NCBI RefSeq assembly: GCF_003337245.1
Contig: NZ_QPJE01000001.1
Span: 124,001-188,000, forward strand
Length of the DNA: 64,000 nucleotides
From: Halanaerobium sp. MA284_MarDTE_T2
GTDB taxonomy: Bacteria > Bacillota > Halanaerobiia > Halanaerobiales > Halanaerobiaceae
Direction of reading: 5' to 3'
A program made the position numbers and the translations under genes. The number at the start of each line of letters is the position of its first letter. The first letter of the stretch is position 1. Below the pieces are notes generated by a model. That model did no database searches and had not been told where the DNA came from. It was given only the letters and a program-made list of their open reading frames with translations. Shown here piece by piece: positions 46,717-56,450 of this stretch.

Positions 46717-47405
46717 TAGTTATCACCAACAAATTTATAACCTGCTCCATAAACTGTTATTATATATTCATCTTTGTTTAGTTCCATTTTCTTTCTTATA
46801 TTTTTAATATGAGCATCAATGGTTCTATCAAAACCGTTAAATTCGAGCCCCATAACTTTGTCAGCTAACTGTTCACGGGAAAGAACCTGTCCTGCATTAT
46901 TAACAAGTTCAAGTAAAATTTTAAATTCTGTATTTGTTAAATCTACATCTGAATCATTTAATAATACCCTCATTTCTTCAGGAAATATTTTAATTTTACC
47001 ATCTGCAAATGAAAGTATATTTGCTTTTATTTTATTCATATCTGTTCTTCTTAAAATAGCTTTTATTCTTGCGGTAAGCTCTCTTGGACTAAAAGGTTTG
47101 GTAAGATAATCATCTGCCCCATAATCAAATCCTTCAATTTTATTTTCTTCACTACTTTTGGCAGTGAGCATCAGAATTGGAATATCAGAAACCTGCCTTA
47201 TTTTTTGACAGACTTCCTCCCCACTAATTTTTGGCAGCATAAGATCCAGTACAATAAAGTCAATATTATTATCTGAATGAAAAATATCAAGAGCTTTTCT
47301 ACCATCTTCAGCTTCAACAGTGGTAAAACCACTGTCTTCTAAATATGTTTTTATCAGTTTTCTGATTTTTGCTTCATCTTCAACAATTAAAATTTTATTT
47401 TGCAT
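46716..47405 (-). CDS. OmpR/PhoB-family response regulator
   Basis: This 229-residue regulator has a receiver domain with the acidic pocket near ED (10-11), phospho-acceptor Asp at 54 (VLDLMLP) and Lys in YLTKPFSPREL. A C-terminal winged-helix DNA-binding domain follows (about 130-225; RTIDAHIKNIRKKMELN). It is the partner of the kinase encoded directly downstream. The target genes are unknown; the exbB-tonB string beginning after the kinase is an obvious candidate. AAGGTG precedes the ATG by five bases. Confidence 0.95.
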   Translation of the reverse strand: MQNKILIVEDEAKIRKLIKTYLEDSGFTTVEAEDGRKALDIFHSDNNIDFIVLDLMLPKISGEEVCQKIRQVSDIPILMLTAKSSEENKIEGFDYGADDYLTKPFSPRELTARIKAILRRTDMNKIKANILSFADGKIKIFPEEMRVLLNDSDVDLTNTEFKILLELVNNAGQVLSREQLADKVMGLEFNGFDRTIDAHIKNIRKKMELNKDEYIITVYGAGYKFVGDN

Positions 47406-47418
47406 ATGAACACCTTTT

Positions 47419-48363
47419 TTAGAGATTTTCCAAAAAAACTCTTCTCCAGTTTAAGTATAATATTTTTTCTATTTCTCTGCTTTTATATCCATTTTTATTT
47501 AATTTTTCTGCAAGCAGCTGCAGTTTACCGATATTTTCGAAACCAACGGGTGTGTTAGTAATACCATCATAATCAGAGCCAAGTGCTACAGACTCAATAC
47601 CGGCTAATTTAACTATATAATCAATGTGTTTTATTATATCACTGCCGTCGACATCAGCAGCAGAAGTATTTAAAAATTGAGGGCAGAAATTAATTCCTAT
47701 CAAACCACCATTTTTAGCAACTGCTCTGATTTGACTGTCATCTAAATTTCTTTCTATACTTCTAATTTTTTTTACATTGGAATGTGAAGCTACAACTGGT
47801 TTAGAGCTTAAATCAATAATATCCCAAAAGCCCTCCTGACTTATATGAGAAAGGTCTATAGTAATTTTAAGCTGATTCATAAGTTCTACTGCTTTTTTGC
47901 CAAGATCTGTTAAACCTCCACCACTATTAACTGTAAGTCCATCTGCAAGCATATTGCGCCTGTTCCAGGTCAGTGTAATTAATCTAACTCCAAGATTATA
48001 AAAGCTATTTATTTGGCTCAATTCCGTTACTGCATCAGCACCTTCAAGACTTAACACAGCAGATATTTTATTTTCCGCTTCTGCTCTTATAATATCTGTG
48101 CTATCTTTAATATGAACAATATCTTTTTTAGAAGCTATTGTTTCTCGAAAAATATTAATATAATGCAGAGTTCTTTTTAATGCATTTTCTGGAAAATATC
48201 CATCTTCTATAAAAACTGCAAAAACTTCTAAAGCGATATTAGCTTCTTTGAGTTTAGGGAGATCAACATGAAAGTTTTTATTATTTTTATTAAAACAAAA
48301 ATCTTTGTCTCTATTAAAATTTAAAAGCATATCTGTGTGTCCATCAGCAATTTTATAATCCAA
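47419..48363 (-). CDS. Membrane dipeptidase (peptidase M19)
   Basis: This zinc dipeptidase of the renal dipeptidase family has 314 residues. Metal-binding and catalytic elements are visible: DGHTDM near the start, the bridging Glu in VLSLEGADAV, DLSHIS and ASHSNV with the two histidines, and LGSDYDG near the C-terminus. It probably cleaves dipeptides, perhaps including peptidoglycan-derived D-amino-acid ones. No signal peptide is seen. The start is TTG at 48363, about nine bases after AGGAGATG. It lies immediately upstream of the two-component system on the same strand. Confidence 0.92.
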   Translation of the reverse strand: MDYKIADGHTDMLLNFNRDKDFCFNKNNKNFHVDLPKLKEANIALEVFAVFIEDGYFPENALKRTLHYINIFRETIASKKDIVHIKDSTDIIRAEAENKISAVLSLEGADAVTELSQINSFYNLGVRLITLTWNRRNMLADGLTVNSGGGLTDLGKKAVELMNQLKITIDLSHISQEGFWDIIDLSSKPVVASHSNVKKIRSIERNLDDSQIRAVAKNGGLIGINFCPQFLNTSAADVDGSDIIKHIDYIVKLAGIESVALGSDYDGITNTPVGFENIGKLQLLAEKLNKNGYKSREIEKILYLNWRRVFLENL

Positions 48364-48432
48364 TTTAATTCATCTCCTAAAAAGTTCTCTTTAATTTATA
48401 TTATATAGCTTTTTACTGTAATAAAACAAGCC

Positions 48433-48473
48433 ATAATAAAAAAATCTGTCTGCCTTTTACAGCAAACAGATTT
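48433..48473 (-). terminator. Terminator of spoVS
   Basis: AAATCTGT (48442-48449) pairs with ACAGATTT (48466-48473); on the minus strand the stem is followed by a run of Ts. Confidence 0.75.
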
Positions 48474-48483
48474 ATAGTAATTA

Positions 48484-48744
48484 TTAACGTGGTTCAACAA
48501 TTAATTTTATTGCAGTTCTTTCCTCCCCATCAATTTCGATATCTGTAAAAGCAGGGATACAAATAAGGTCAATTCCACTGGGTGCCACAAATCCTCTTGC
48601 AATAGCTACTGCTTTTACACCTTGGTTTAGGGCCCCGGCGCCGATAGCTTGTAGTTCGGCATTTCCCCTTTCACGCAAAACACCGGCTAATGCCCCTGCA
48701 ACTTTGTTTGGACTTGAATTTGATGATACTTTTAATACTTCCAT
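48484..48744 (-). CDS. spoVS: Stage V sporulation protein S (SpoVS, Alba-like fold)
   Basis: This 86-residue protein is near-identical in pattern to SpoVS: MEVLKVSSNSSPNKVAGALA, then GAGALNQGVKAVAIARG. SpoVS binds nucleic acid with an Alba-like fold and affects spore coat assembly and septation in Bacillus; it also occurs in non-sporulating bacteria. Here it follows ymdB and rny on the same strand, the arrangement rny-ymdB-spoVS known from Firmicutes. Its own terminator follows. Confidence 0.97.
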   Translation of the reverse strand: MEVLKVSSNSSPNKVAGALAGVLRERGNAELQAIGAGALNQGVKAVAIARGFVAPSGIDLICIPAFTDIEIDGEERTAIKLIVEPR

Positions 48745-48844
48745 GTTCGTAAATTACCTCCCTCTATAAATTAATTCCCTCTATATAATATATTAGTCAC
48801 AGATGAAATGAATTCCTGCCTTATTTTAAAAATAAATATAATTT

Positions 48845-49621
48845 TTAATTATTTTTCTTGATTTCCATGATTTGTTTACCTAAAGCTTTGTTTTTATCTA
48901 CTTTTATTAAAACTCCTTCTAATTTAACTGAACCTGTTGCCACTTCATAATTGACTGGTAATTGGGTTATATATTTTTCAACCATTTTTTCTACTTTCAT
49001 ACCAAGTATGGAATTAACAGCGCCTGTTAAACCTGCATCTGTAATATAAGCTGTTCCACCAGGTAGTATCTGTGCATCTGATGTCTGAACATGTGTATGG
49101 GTACCAACAACAGCTGCAACCTTTCCATCAACTGAATGAGCAAAGGTCAATTTTTCTCCAGTAGCTTCAGCATGAAAATCAACAATAATAATATCTGAAT
49201 TATTTTTAATATCGCTAATTTTTTTCTTAAAAATATGATAGGGAGAATTGTAATTATTCATATATACCTGACCGATTAAATTTACAACGGCAATTTTTAA
49301 ACTGTTTTTTTCTATAACAGTCCAGCCGTAACCGGGATTGTCAGGAAAATAATTAAGCGGTCTTATAATGCGTCTTTCTTTATCAATAAAATTGAAAACA
49401 TCTTTGTTATCCCAGGTGTGGTTGCCCATAGTTAAACAGTCTATACCATATCCAAACAGCTCATCGGCAACTTTTTTTGTTATTCCAAATCCACCAGCCG
49501 AATTTTCTCCATTGGCAATGACAAGAGATATATCATATTCTTCAATAATTTTATTCAAAAATAGTCTGACTGCTCTTCTACCGGATCTTCCTACAATATC
49601 GCCTATAAATAATATGTTCAT
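48845..49621 (-). CDS. ymdB: YmdB metallophosphoesterase
   Basis: This 258-residue calcineurin-like phosphoesterase of the YmdB family hydrolyses 2',3'-cyclic nucleotides; in Bacillus it affects biofilm and cell-differentiation decisions. Dimetal ligands are visible in ILFIGDIVGRSGRR, VIANGENSAGG, TMGNHTWDN, DFHAEATGEK and GTHTHVQTSD. It lies downstream of rny, but a terminator at 49671-49692 lies between them. Confidence 0.95.
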   Translation of the reverse strand: MNILFIGDIVGRSGRRAVRLFLNKIIEEYDISLVIANGENSAGGFGITKKVADELFGYGIDCLTMGNHTWDNKDVFNFIDKERRIIRPLNYFPDNPGYGWTVIEKNSLKIAVVNLIGQVYMNNYNSPYHIFKKKISDIKNNSDIIIVDFHAEATGEKLTFAHSVDGKVAAVVGTHTHVQTSDAQILPGGTAYITDAGLTGAVNSILGMKVEKMVEKYITQLPVNYEVATGSVKLEGVLIKVDKNKALGKQIMEIKKNN

Positions 49622-49670
49622 TTTATCATTCCTCTGTTTAATTTATATATTTTTAATAATATGAATAAAA

Positions 49671-49692
49671 GGCCCCTCAAATGAGGAGCCCT
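49671..49692 (-). terminator. Terminator of rny
   Basis: On the minus strand GGCTCCTC and GAGGGGCC form a stem around ATTT, followed by TTTTATT. Confidence 0.85.
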
Positions 49693-49709
49693 GTTGTTTT
49701 CAGATCTAA

Positions 49710-51254
49710 TTATTTAGCATAATCAACTACCCTGGTTTCTCGAATTATTACCACCTTGATTTGTCCAGGATAATCAAGGCTATTTTCAATTTTCTTTGTA
49801 ATATCTCTAACCAGTTTACTGGTTTCAATATCATTTATTTTATCCGGTTCAACAATTACTCTGATCTCTCTACCTGCTTGAATTGCGTAAGCTTTTTCTA
49901 CACCAGAAAAAGATTCACCAATTTTTTCAAGTTCTTCAAGTCTCTTAATATAAGACTCTAAGGTTTCTTTTCTTGCACCTGGTCTAGCTGCGGAAATTGC
50001 ATCTGCTGAAGCTACCAGAACTGCTTCAATTGAATGGAATTCTACATCACCGTGATGTGCTTCAATAGTATGGAGAACTTTTTCGCTCTCACCATATTTT
50101 CTAGCAGTATCAACACCGATTTTGACATGTGGTCCTTCTACTTCGTGATCTATAGATTTTCCAATATCATGTAAAAGTCCACCTCTTTTGGCAAGATTTA
50201 CATCTGCGCCTAGTTCTGCTGCCATAATTCCTGCTAAATATGAAACTTCAAGTGAATGTTGAAGAACATTCTGGCCATAGCTTGTTCTAAACTTCAAACG
50301 GCCAAGTAGTTTAACAAGTTCAGGATTTAAACCATGAACTCCAGTATCAAATGTTGCCTGTTCTCCAATTTCTTTTACATGTTGGTCCAGTTCTTCGCGG
50401 GCCTTTTCAACCATTTCTTCTATTCTAGCAGGATGAATCCTTCCATCAATAATTAATTTTTCTAAAGCTATGCGGGCTATCTCACGTCTTATTGGATCAA
50501 AACCAGAAATAACAACAGCTTCAGGAGTATCATCGATGATAAGATCAATACCTGTTAGGCTTTCTAATGCTCTGATGTTTCTGCCTTCTCTACCAATTAT
50601 TCTTCCCTTCATATCATCATTGGGTAAGGATACAACAGAAACAGTAGATTCTGTGACATGGTCTGCAGCACATCTCTGAATAGCAAGAGAAATAATTTCT
50701 CTTGCCTTTTTTTCTGCTTCTTCTTTGGCCTGTGCTTCTTTTTCCTTAATCATTTTTGCAAATTCATGATCAAGTTCAGACTCAACTTTGTTAAGAAGAT
50801 AATCTTTAGCTTCATCCTGTGATAAATCAGAAATTTGTTCCAGTCTTTTTATCTGTTCTTCTTGTAATTTTTTAATTTCCTGTTCATCACGGCTGATATT
50901 TTTTTCTCTATCTTTAATACTCTGCTCTTTTCGATCCAGATTTTCAGCTTTTCTATCAAGGTTTTCTTCTTTATGCATCAAGCGATTTTCGAGTTTTTGC
51001 AATTCGTCACGTCTTTTTTGGCTTTCGCGATTAGCTTCTTCTCTGATATTATGAGCTTCCTCTTTTGCTTCAAGAGTAATCTCTTTTTTCTTGGCTTTTG
51101 CCTCTCTTTCAGCAGTTTCAAGAATTTTTTTGGCTTCTTCTTCTGCTGATTGAATACGAGCCTCAGCAATATATTTTCTAATAAAATATCCTATTAGTAA
51201 TCCAAGAGGTAGGGCTATTATTAAATACAAAACACCTCCGTTAATATTATTCAC
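49710..51254 (-). CDS. rny: Ribonuclease Y
   Basis: RNase Y is a membrane-bound endoribonuclease that starts mRNA decay in Firmicutes. The 514-residue protein has an N-terminal membrane helix (about 8-25), a long charged coiled coil (about 30-195), a KH domain ([20 protein letters not shown]) and an HD domain with [12 protein letters not shown]. The GTG start at 51254 lies inside the AGGGGGTG site. A TTG at 51230, close behind GGAGG, would also suit the family's usual short N-terminus. Confidence 0.96.
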   Translation of the reverse strand: MNNINGGVLYLIIALPLGLLIGYFIRKYIAEARIQSAEEEAKKILETAEREAKAKKKEITLEAKEEAHNIREEANRESQKRRDELQKLENRLMHKEENLDRKAENLDRKEQSIKDREKNISRDEQEIKKLQEEQIKRLEQISDLSQDEAKDYLLNKVESELDHEFAKMIKEKEAQAKEEAEKKAREIISLAIQRCAADHVTESTVSVVSLPNDDMKGRIIGREGRNIRALESLTGIDLIIDDTPEAVVISGFDPIRREIARIALEKLIIDGRIHPARIEEMVEKAREELDQHVKEIGEQATFDTGVHGLNPELVKLLGRLKFRTSYGQNVLQHSLEVSYLAGIMAAELGADVNLAKRGGLLHDIGKSIDHEVEGPHVKIGVDTARKYGESEKVLHTIEAHHGDVEFHSIEAVLVASADAISAARPGARKETLESYIKRLEELEKIGESFSGVEKAYAIQAGREIRVIVEPDKINDIETSKLVRDITKKIENSLDYPGQIKVVIIRETRVVDYAK

Positions 51255-51305
51255 CCCCTATTCTATATTCAATTTTTAGTTTTTTTATTTTCATTTACTA
51301 ATAAT

Positions 51306-51334
51306 ATTTTAACTTTTTTATATGTTTCTGTCAA
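51306..51334 (-). promoter_or_regulatory. Promoter of rny
   Basis: On the minus strand TTGACA (51334-51329), a 17-base spacer and TAAAAT (51311-51306). Confidence 0.8.
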
Positions 51335-51432
51335 GAAAGTAGAATAAAAGGCGTTTCCTTTAAATTATTTTTTGTAGCATAATTTAAAAAATGAGGAAAC
51401 TCCTTAGTAAAATAAAGAGCATTATTTAAAAT

Positions 51433-51460
51433 AAAAAAGGACTGTATTTTAAATACAGAC
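51433..51460 (-). terminator. Terminator of recA-recX
   Basis: CTGTATTT and AAATACAG form a near-perfect hairpin; on the minus strand it is followed by CCTTTTTTATT. It lies just past the recX stop. Confidence 0.8.
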
Positions 51461-51473
51461 CCTGTTATTTACA

Positions 51474-51923
51474 TTAATCTGTTGTTTTATTGATTATATC
51501 ATATGAAAAACCTTTATTAGAAAGGTAATTTTTAAGTTTTAGGCTGCCTTTATCTTCCTCTTTATGTTTTCTAAGCCATTTTTTAATAAGTGTTTTGGCC
51601 ATTTCAATTTCCTGTTCTGGGCTTAAATATTTATTTAATGCTTTATCGATTAAACTTCTATTTAACCCTTTTTTTAGCAGTTCTCTATAAATTAATTTTT
51701 TCCCCCGCGGATGGTTATTTATTCTGGATCTAATCCACTGTTCTGCAAATCTATCTTCATTGATTAAATCATTTTCGAGCAGATAATTGATTGTCTGTTC
51801 AATAACGTCATTATTAAATCCTTTTTTAAATAATCTATCCTGCATTTCCTTTACAGTTCTTTCTCTATATGTGAGAAGATGAAAAGCTTTGTTTTTAGCT
51901 TTCTGAATTTCATTTAAATCCAT
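51474..51923 (-). CDS. recX: RecA regulator RecX
   Basis: This 149-residue, highly basic, helical protein of the RecX family binds RecA filaments and limits their extension. Characteristic segments are KAFHLLTYRERTVKEMQDRL (family start LLxxRxxSxxEL), a second repeat ENDLINEDRFAEQWIRSR and a third after about residue 105. It begins five bases after the recA stop and so is co-expressed with it under LexA control. Confidence 0.93.
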   Translation of the reverse strand: MDLNEIQKAKNKAFHLLTYRERTVKEMQDRLFKKGFNNDVIEQTINYLLENDLINEDRFAEQWIRSRINNHPRGKKLIYRELLKKGLNRSLIDKALNKYLSPEQEIEMAKTLIKKWLRKHKEEDKGSLKLKNYLSNKGFSYDIINKTTD

Positions 51924-51928
51924 ATAAT

Positions 51929-52969
51929 TTAATCCTCTTTTTCTTCTGATTCATCTTCGTTTTCTTTCTCATCACTTTCAGCAAGACCGACTTTTACACG
52001 TATTTTATGATCTATTTCTTCTTTGATTTCGGGATTATCATTCAGAAAATCTTTAGAGTTTTCCCGACCCTGACCAAGCCTGACATCACCATAAGAATAC
52101 CAGGATCCAGCTCTATCAATAACTCCAATTTCTTCTCCCAGATCTATCAAAGATCCGGCTTGAGAAATACCAGTTCCATACATGATATCGAATTCTGCTT
52201 TTCTAAAAGGTGGGGCAACCTTGTTTTTAACTACCTTAACTCTGGCTGTACTTCCGATTATTTTGTCTCCATCTTTTATAGTTTGAGAGCGGCGGATTTC
52301 GATTCTAACTGAAGAGTAAAATTTAAGTGCACGTCCACCTGGAGTTACTTCTGGATTTCCAAACATAACTCCAACTTTCTCTCTAATTTGATTAATAAAT
52401 ATACAAGCAGTTTTAGATTTACTTATTGCACCAGACAGTTTTCTCATAGCCTGTGACATTAGTCTTGCCTGCAGACCGACATGTGTGTCTCCCATATCAC
52501 CTTCAAGTTCCGCTTTTGGAACAAGAGCAGCTACGGAGTCGACTATTATCAGATCAACAGCATTACTTCTAACCAGTGCTTCAGTTATTTCAAGAGCTTC
52601 TTCTCCATTATTGGGCTGAGATATCAAAAGATTATCTATATCCACCCCTAAATTTTCTGCATAACGCGGGTCAAGTGCATGTTCAGCATCAATAAATGCT
52701 GCTATACCATCTAATTTTTGTGCCTCTGCTATAATGTGAAGTCCTAGAGTAGTTTTACCAGAAGACTCGTTACCATAGATTTCAATTATTCTACCTCTTG
52801 GAATACCCCCCACTCCTAATGCCAGGTCAAGTGGTAGGGATCCTGTAGGAATTGATTCAACATTTAGTGATGTAGTATCACCCAGCTTCATTATTGAACC
52901 TTTACCAAACTGTTTTTCAATCTTTTTTAAAGCCATGTCCAGAGCTTTTTCTTTGTCTTTATTTACCAA
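51929..52969 (-). CDS. recA: Recombinase RecA
   Basis: RecA performs strand exchange and triggers LexA self-cleavage. The 346-residue protein has the Walker A motif [10 protein letters not shown], Walker B-type [19 protein letters not shown] and the loop-2 region [17 protein letters not shown]. The C-terminus is acidic (Glu/Asp-rich). The start chosen is TTG at 52969 ([14 protein letters not shown]), after GAGGAGGAAG; the longer frame to 52987 runs over this site. A LexA box and promoter lie upstream. Confidence 0.98.
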   Translation of the reverse strand: MVNKDKEKALDMALKKIEKQFGKGSIMKLGDTTSLNVESIPTGSLPLDLALGVGGIPRGRIIEIYGNESSGKTTLGLHIIAEAQKLDGIAAFIDAEHALDPRYAENLGVDIDNLLISQPNNGEEALEITEALVRSNAVDLIIVDSVAALVPKAELEGDMGDTHVGLQARLMSQAMRKLSGAISKSKTACIFINQIREKVGVMFGNPEVTPGGRALKFYSSVRIEIRRSQTIKDGDKIIGSTARVKVVKNKVAPPFRKAEFDIMYGTGISQAGSLIDLGEEIGVIDRAGSWYSYGDVRLGQGRENSKDFLNDNPEIKEEIDHKIRVKVGLAESDEKENEDESEEKED

Positions 52970-53030
52970 TATAATCTTCCTCCTCAATTGCTGTTAATCG
53001 TTTATCTGTATATTTTATATTTCTAATTCT

Positions 53031-53059
53031 ATTATAGAACAGATGTTTAGTTTTTGCAA
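53031..53059 (-). promoter_or_regulatory. recA promoter with LexA box
   Basis: On the minus strand TTGCAA (53059-53054), a 17-base spacer and TATAAT (53036-53031). The box GAACAGATGTTT, read on the plus strand at 53037-53048, fits GAACRNRYGTTY exactly and fills the spacer next to the -10 element. Confidence 0.85.
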
Positions 53060-53063
53060 GTAA

Positions 53064-53630
53064 TTATTGTAATTTTTTGGAAAATATTTTTTTGTATTCT
53101 GGACCTGATGGTTTTAATATGCTTTCATAAAGTGTTACTGTATTTAATTTACTAAAAACATTTATATAATTTTCATCCAGAAATTTTGAATTTTTGTCAG
53201 TTAGTTTTTTAATTTGTCTGTTATTTTTTTTGCGGGCTAAAGTTAAATGGGGAATAAATTTTCTCTTTTCTTTTTTAAATCCAATTTTCTGCATAGAATT
53301 TTCAATACTATTATTTAATCTGATAAGAGAATTTTTGCCCTGGAAAACACTGACAAAAAGAACTTTAAATGTGCCTAGTTCAGGAAAAGCTCCCAGTTTT
53401 TTAAACTGAATATAATTGTGCTGGCAGCTAAAGTCTAATTTCTGCAGCTGTTTTATAACTGCATCAGTTTTATTTTTATCATTTTCCCCTAGAAATTTAA
53501 CAGTTAGGTGAAAATTTTCTTTTTCCACCCATTTTATATTCTCATTAATTTCTTTTTTTAGCTTTGTTACTTTTTTAAAAATAAGTTCTCGTGCACGTTC
53601 AGTTAAATCAACTGCGATAAACAGACGCAT
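53064..53630 (-). CDS. thpR: RNA 2',3'-cyclic phosphodiesterase ThpR (2'-5' RNA ligase family)
   Basis: This 188-residue 2H phosphoesterase has both catalytic HxT motifs: NFHLTVKFLGE and FIPHLTLAR. It opens MRLFIAVDL, the usual start of the family. It hydrolyses 2',3'-cyclic RNA ends; the cellular role is unclear. The start is ATG at 53630, eight bases after GGAGGT; the open frame extends 15 codons further. It lies 25 bases downstream of the TPR gene, in the cinA-TPR-thpR-recA order, though recA has its own promoter. Confidence 0.93.
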   Translation of the reverse strand: MRLFIAVDLTERARELIFKKVTKLKKEINENIKWVEKENFHLTVKFLGENDKNKTDAVIKQLQKLDFSCQHNYIQFKKLGAFPELGTFKVLFVSVFQGKNSLIRLNNSIENSMQKIGFKKEKRKFIPHLTLARKKNNRQIKKLTDKNSKFLDENYINVFSKLNTVTLYESILKPSGPEYKKIFSKKLQ

Positions 53631-53655
53631 AAACCAGTACCTCCAGTGAAAATTA

Positions 53656-54819
53656 TTATTGTTTTTCAATTTCATTCAGCAGTTTTCTTGCGTTTGGATA
53701 TTTATTGTTTAAATGTAAAGTTCTTTTTAATTCTGCTACAGCAGCTTCTTTCATATCAGCACCATAATAGGCTAAGGCAAGATAATAATGGCTTTCGGCA
53801 TGTTTGGTGTTTTTCCCAACAGCAATGGAAAATTTAGAAATTGCTTTATAATATTCTTCCCTATTCAAATAAATTTTTCCCTGTTCAAGATAGGCATTTA
53901 CATAATCTTCATTATATTTAATTGCCTGATCATAATAGTCTAGGGCTGTATCATAATCTTCTAATTTTCTATTTATCATTCCCAGCAGAAAATAGGAGTA
54001 ATAGGAATGACGATTTATTTCTATTACCTGTTTAAGTACATTTTCTGCTTCATTGTACTTTTCTAAAGCTATATAACTTTCTCCCAGACCTACATAAAAT
54101 GGTGTAAAATTTTTCTGCAGTTTTATTCCCTGTTTGTAGATCGAAACAGCAGCATTATAATTATCTAATTCCTGATAAAGGTTTCCCAGGTTAAGATAAA
54201 TAGTCTGTCTGGTCGAATCAATATCAAGAGCAGACTCATAATATTTTACTGCTGTTTCTAAATTACCTAGCTCTTTGTTTAATAAAGCGAGATTTAAATA
54301 ATCATCAACTGTAGGATTAATTGAAATTATTTCTCCATAAAGTTTTTTAGCTTTTTCTTTTTCATTTAATCCAGTATATGCTGCTGCAAGATCTCGTTTA
54401 AATGGGATAGAATTCACTCCAAGTTTTGAAGCTTTTTGTAAATTTTCCAGTGCACTGTCAAAAGAAGCACTGTCAAACTGATGATCTTTGTTCAAAAATA
54501 AAGCGCCCAGTTTCCAGTAGAGCCTACCGTTTTCATATCCAAGCTCTTTTAATGTATTAATCTGCTCTATTGCAAGCTGTGTATGGTTATTATCTAAAGC
54601 AGTTAATGTATAATAATAAAGAGTATCATGTTTAAGTTCATGATTAATGGAGGGATCATTTAGTATTTCAGAAAAAATTGCTTCTGCTTCTGAATATCTT
54701 CCCTGATAATATAAATTGACTCCTCCAGAAAAGTTGTTATAGTTTACATTTTGAGCTTCAGCACTAAAACTGAATACAAAAAATAAAATAATTAAATAAA
54801 TGCAAAGTTTTTTGTTCAT
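53656..54819 (-). CDS. Exported TPR-repeat protein
   Basis: This 387-residue protein has a signal peptide (about 1-22, ending FSAEAQ) and tandem TPR motifs over almost all the rest (about nine), for example DYLNLALLNKELGNLETAVK and YSYFLLGMINRKLEDYDTAL. TPR arrays are protein-binding scaffolds, so an envelope assembly role is possible but nothing specific can be said. It lies 38 bases after cinA and upstream of thpR. It is the third exported or membrane-anchored TPR protein in this window. Confidence 0.85.
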   Translation of the reverse strand: MNKKLCIYLIILFFVFSFSAEAQNVNYNNFSGGVNLYYQGRYSEAEAIFSEILNDPSINHELKHDTLYYYTLTALDNNHTQLAIEQINTLKELGYENGRLYWKLGALFLNKDHQFDSASFDSALENLQKASKLGVNSIPFKRDLAAAYTGLNEKEKAKKLYGEIISINPTVDDYLNLALLNKELGNLETAVKYYESALDIDSTRQTIYLNLGNLYQELDNYNAAVSIYKQGIKLQKNFTPFYVGLGESYIALEKYNEAENVLKQVIEINRHSYYSYFLLGMINRKLEDYDTALDYYDQAIKYNEDYVNAYLEQGKIYLNREEYYKAISKFSIAVGKNTKHAESHYYLALAYYGADMKEAAVAELKRTLHLNNKYPNARKLLNEIEKQ

Positions 54820-54857
54820 TATTTATACCTCCCTGAATAATATGCGTTACGTCAAAT

Positions 54858-56078
54858 CTAATAGTTTTCCAGCAGTTTCATAATTTTAAACAAAATAATC
54901 TGTGTTGCATACCATCTATTCAGTTTTCGATTATAATTTTTGTTCAATTTAAAGGAAAATAATCGCGAAAAATATTTAATTCCAACAAACATTGTTCCTG
55001 CTTTTTTTCCTTCCATACTGTCCGGGCCAGCAACACCGGTGGTGGAAACACCTATATCTGCAGCAAAAATATCAGCAATATTACCTGCCATTGCCAGAGC
55101 AGTTTCATGGCTTACAGCACCATATTTTTCAAGAATATTAGGATTAATTTTTAAAATATTTTTCTTTGCTTTACTGCTGTATGCAATAATTCCACCTTTA
55201 AAATAAGCTGAACTTCCTTCCAGTTCTGTTAGTCTCTTGCCGAGAAGACCACCAGTAAATGATTCAGCAGTAGCGATAGTTAAACCACTTTTTTTGAGTC
55301 TGTCACAAAAAATTTCCAGCAAAGACATGTCTCCAGTACCATAAAAGTAATCAGTAAATTTAGTGGAGATGAGATTATCAAAAAATTCAATTGTACTTTC
55401 AGCATCATCATTTTCCACCTTCAACCTCAGTTTAACCTCTCCCCGGCCTGCCTGGTAGCTTAAGACAGCATTTTCTGGAATGGTTAATTTTTCAATTTTG
55501 TCTGCCAGGGTAGATTCACCAATCCCAATAAAATTATATTCTTTAAAAAAAATGCTGTTATTATTTATCTTTTTTAAGTCTGGATAGATTTGTTCTAAAA
55601 ACATAGACCGCATTTCGGACGGAACACCAGGCATTAAATAAAAAGTTTTATTATTATGATTTAATTTTATTCCCGGTGCAGTTCCATTATCATTAAGTAC
55701 TGCTTCTGCATTTTCCGGCAAATAGGCCTGTTTTAAATTATTTTTAGTCATTTTAGAGCTGCTGTTTTCAAAAAAAGAATGAAGGCGCTCGGCCAGCCTA
55801 TCAGAAAATTTGAGTTTAAGATCAGCAGCTTCTGCAAGTGCATCTCTAGTAAGATCATCTTTAGTTGGGCCAAGACCACCTGTTATAAAAATTAAATCAG
55901 TATTTTTAGCAGCAAAATTCAGTTTTTCTTTGATATCAGACTTTTCATCACTGCAGACAATTATATTTTTAATATTCAATCCTATATCAGTTAATTTCTG
56001 AGCTAAAAACTTAGAGTTAGTATCCTGTACTTTTCCATATAAAATTTCAGAACCTGTCACAATAATTGAAACATCCAT
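54858..56078 (-). CDS. cinA: CinA family protein (MoCF-like plus NMN deamidase-like domains)
   Basis: This 406-residue protein has an N-terminal MoCF/COG1058 domain (IVTGSEILYGKVQDTNSKFL, FITGGLGPTKDDLTRDALAE). Its C-terminal CinA/PncC domain contains ATAESFTGGLLGKRLTE and TTGVAGPDSMEGKKAGTMFVG. CinA is linked to NAD recycling (NMN deamidation and ADP-ribose pyrophosphatase activity) and in some Firmicutes to competence through RecA. Its position a few genes upstream of recA is typical for Firmicutes. The final 20 residues look family-atypical. Confidence 0.95.
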   Translation of the reverse strand: MDVSIIVTGSEILYGKVQDTNSKFLAQKLTDIGLNIKNIIVCSDEKSDIKEKLNFAAKNTDLIFITGGLGPTKDDLTRDALAEAADLKLKFSDRLAERLHSFFENSSSKMTKNNLKQAYLPENAEAVLNDNGTAPGIKLNHNNKTFYLMPGVPSEMRSMFLEQIYPDLKKINNNSIFFKEYNFIGIGESTLADKIEKLTIPENAVLSYQAGRGEVKLRLKVENDDAESTIEFFDNLISTKFTDYFYGTGDMSLLEIFCDRLKKSGLTIATAESFTGGLLGKRLTELEGSSAYFKGGIIAYSSKAKKNILKINPNILEKYGAVSHETALAMAGNIADIFAADIGVSTTGVAGPDSMEGKKAGTMFVGIKYFSRLFSFKLNKNYNRKLNRWYATQIILFKIMKLLENY

Positions 56079-56121
56079 AAACTCACCTCTAAATTATTAT
56101 ATCACAGAGTTGAACAAAAGA

Positions 56122-56145
56122 AAATCGGCCTTTAGGGGCCGATTT
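56122..56145 (-). terminator. Terminator of the rimO-pgsA-pgpA-DUF2905 series
   Basis: AAATCGGCC pairs with GGCCGATTT; on the minus strand it is followed by TCTTTTGTTC. It separates this group from cinA. Confidence 0.75.
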
Positions 56146-56156
56146 GGTTAAAAATA

Positions 56157-56379
56157 TTATTTAAAAAATTTAAATATCCAGTAAACAATATTTAATATAA
56201 TACTTATAATAAGCATTGATGTTATAGGAAAGTACAGTTTATAATTTTCTTTTTCTATCTTTATATCCCCTGGAAGACTGCCAAACCAGGAAAAAAATGG
56301 TTTGAAAAATAGAGATACAGCTCCAGCTGTGATTAATATCAATCCAATTATTATTAGTATTTTGGAAAATGAATTCATT
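56157..56379 (-). CDS. DUF2905 small membrane protein
   Basis: This 73-residue protein has two membrane helices (residues about 6-24 and 50-70) joined by FFSWFGSLPGDIKIEKENYK, where LPGDI is typical of DUF2905. No function is known. The start is ATG at 56379, with GGTGAT upstream; the open frame runs seven codons further to 56402. It follows pgpA by about 70 bases and is likely the last gene of that group. Confidence 0.83.
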
Positions 56380-56450
56380 ATCAAAATCACCACTGTATTC
56401 AACTTCAGTATTTTAAATTTTTTCTAAAAAATATTACAAAAGGCCAGTTA

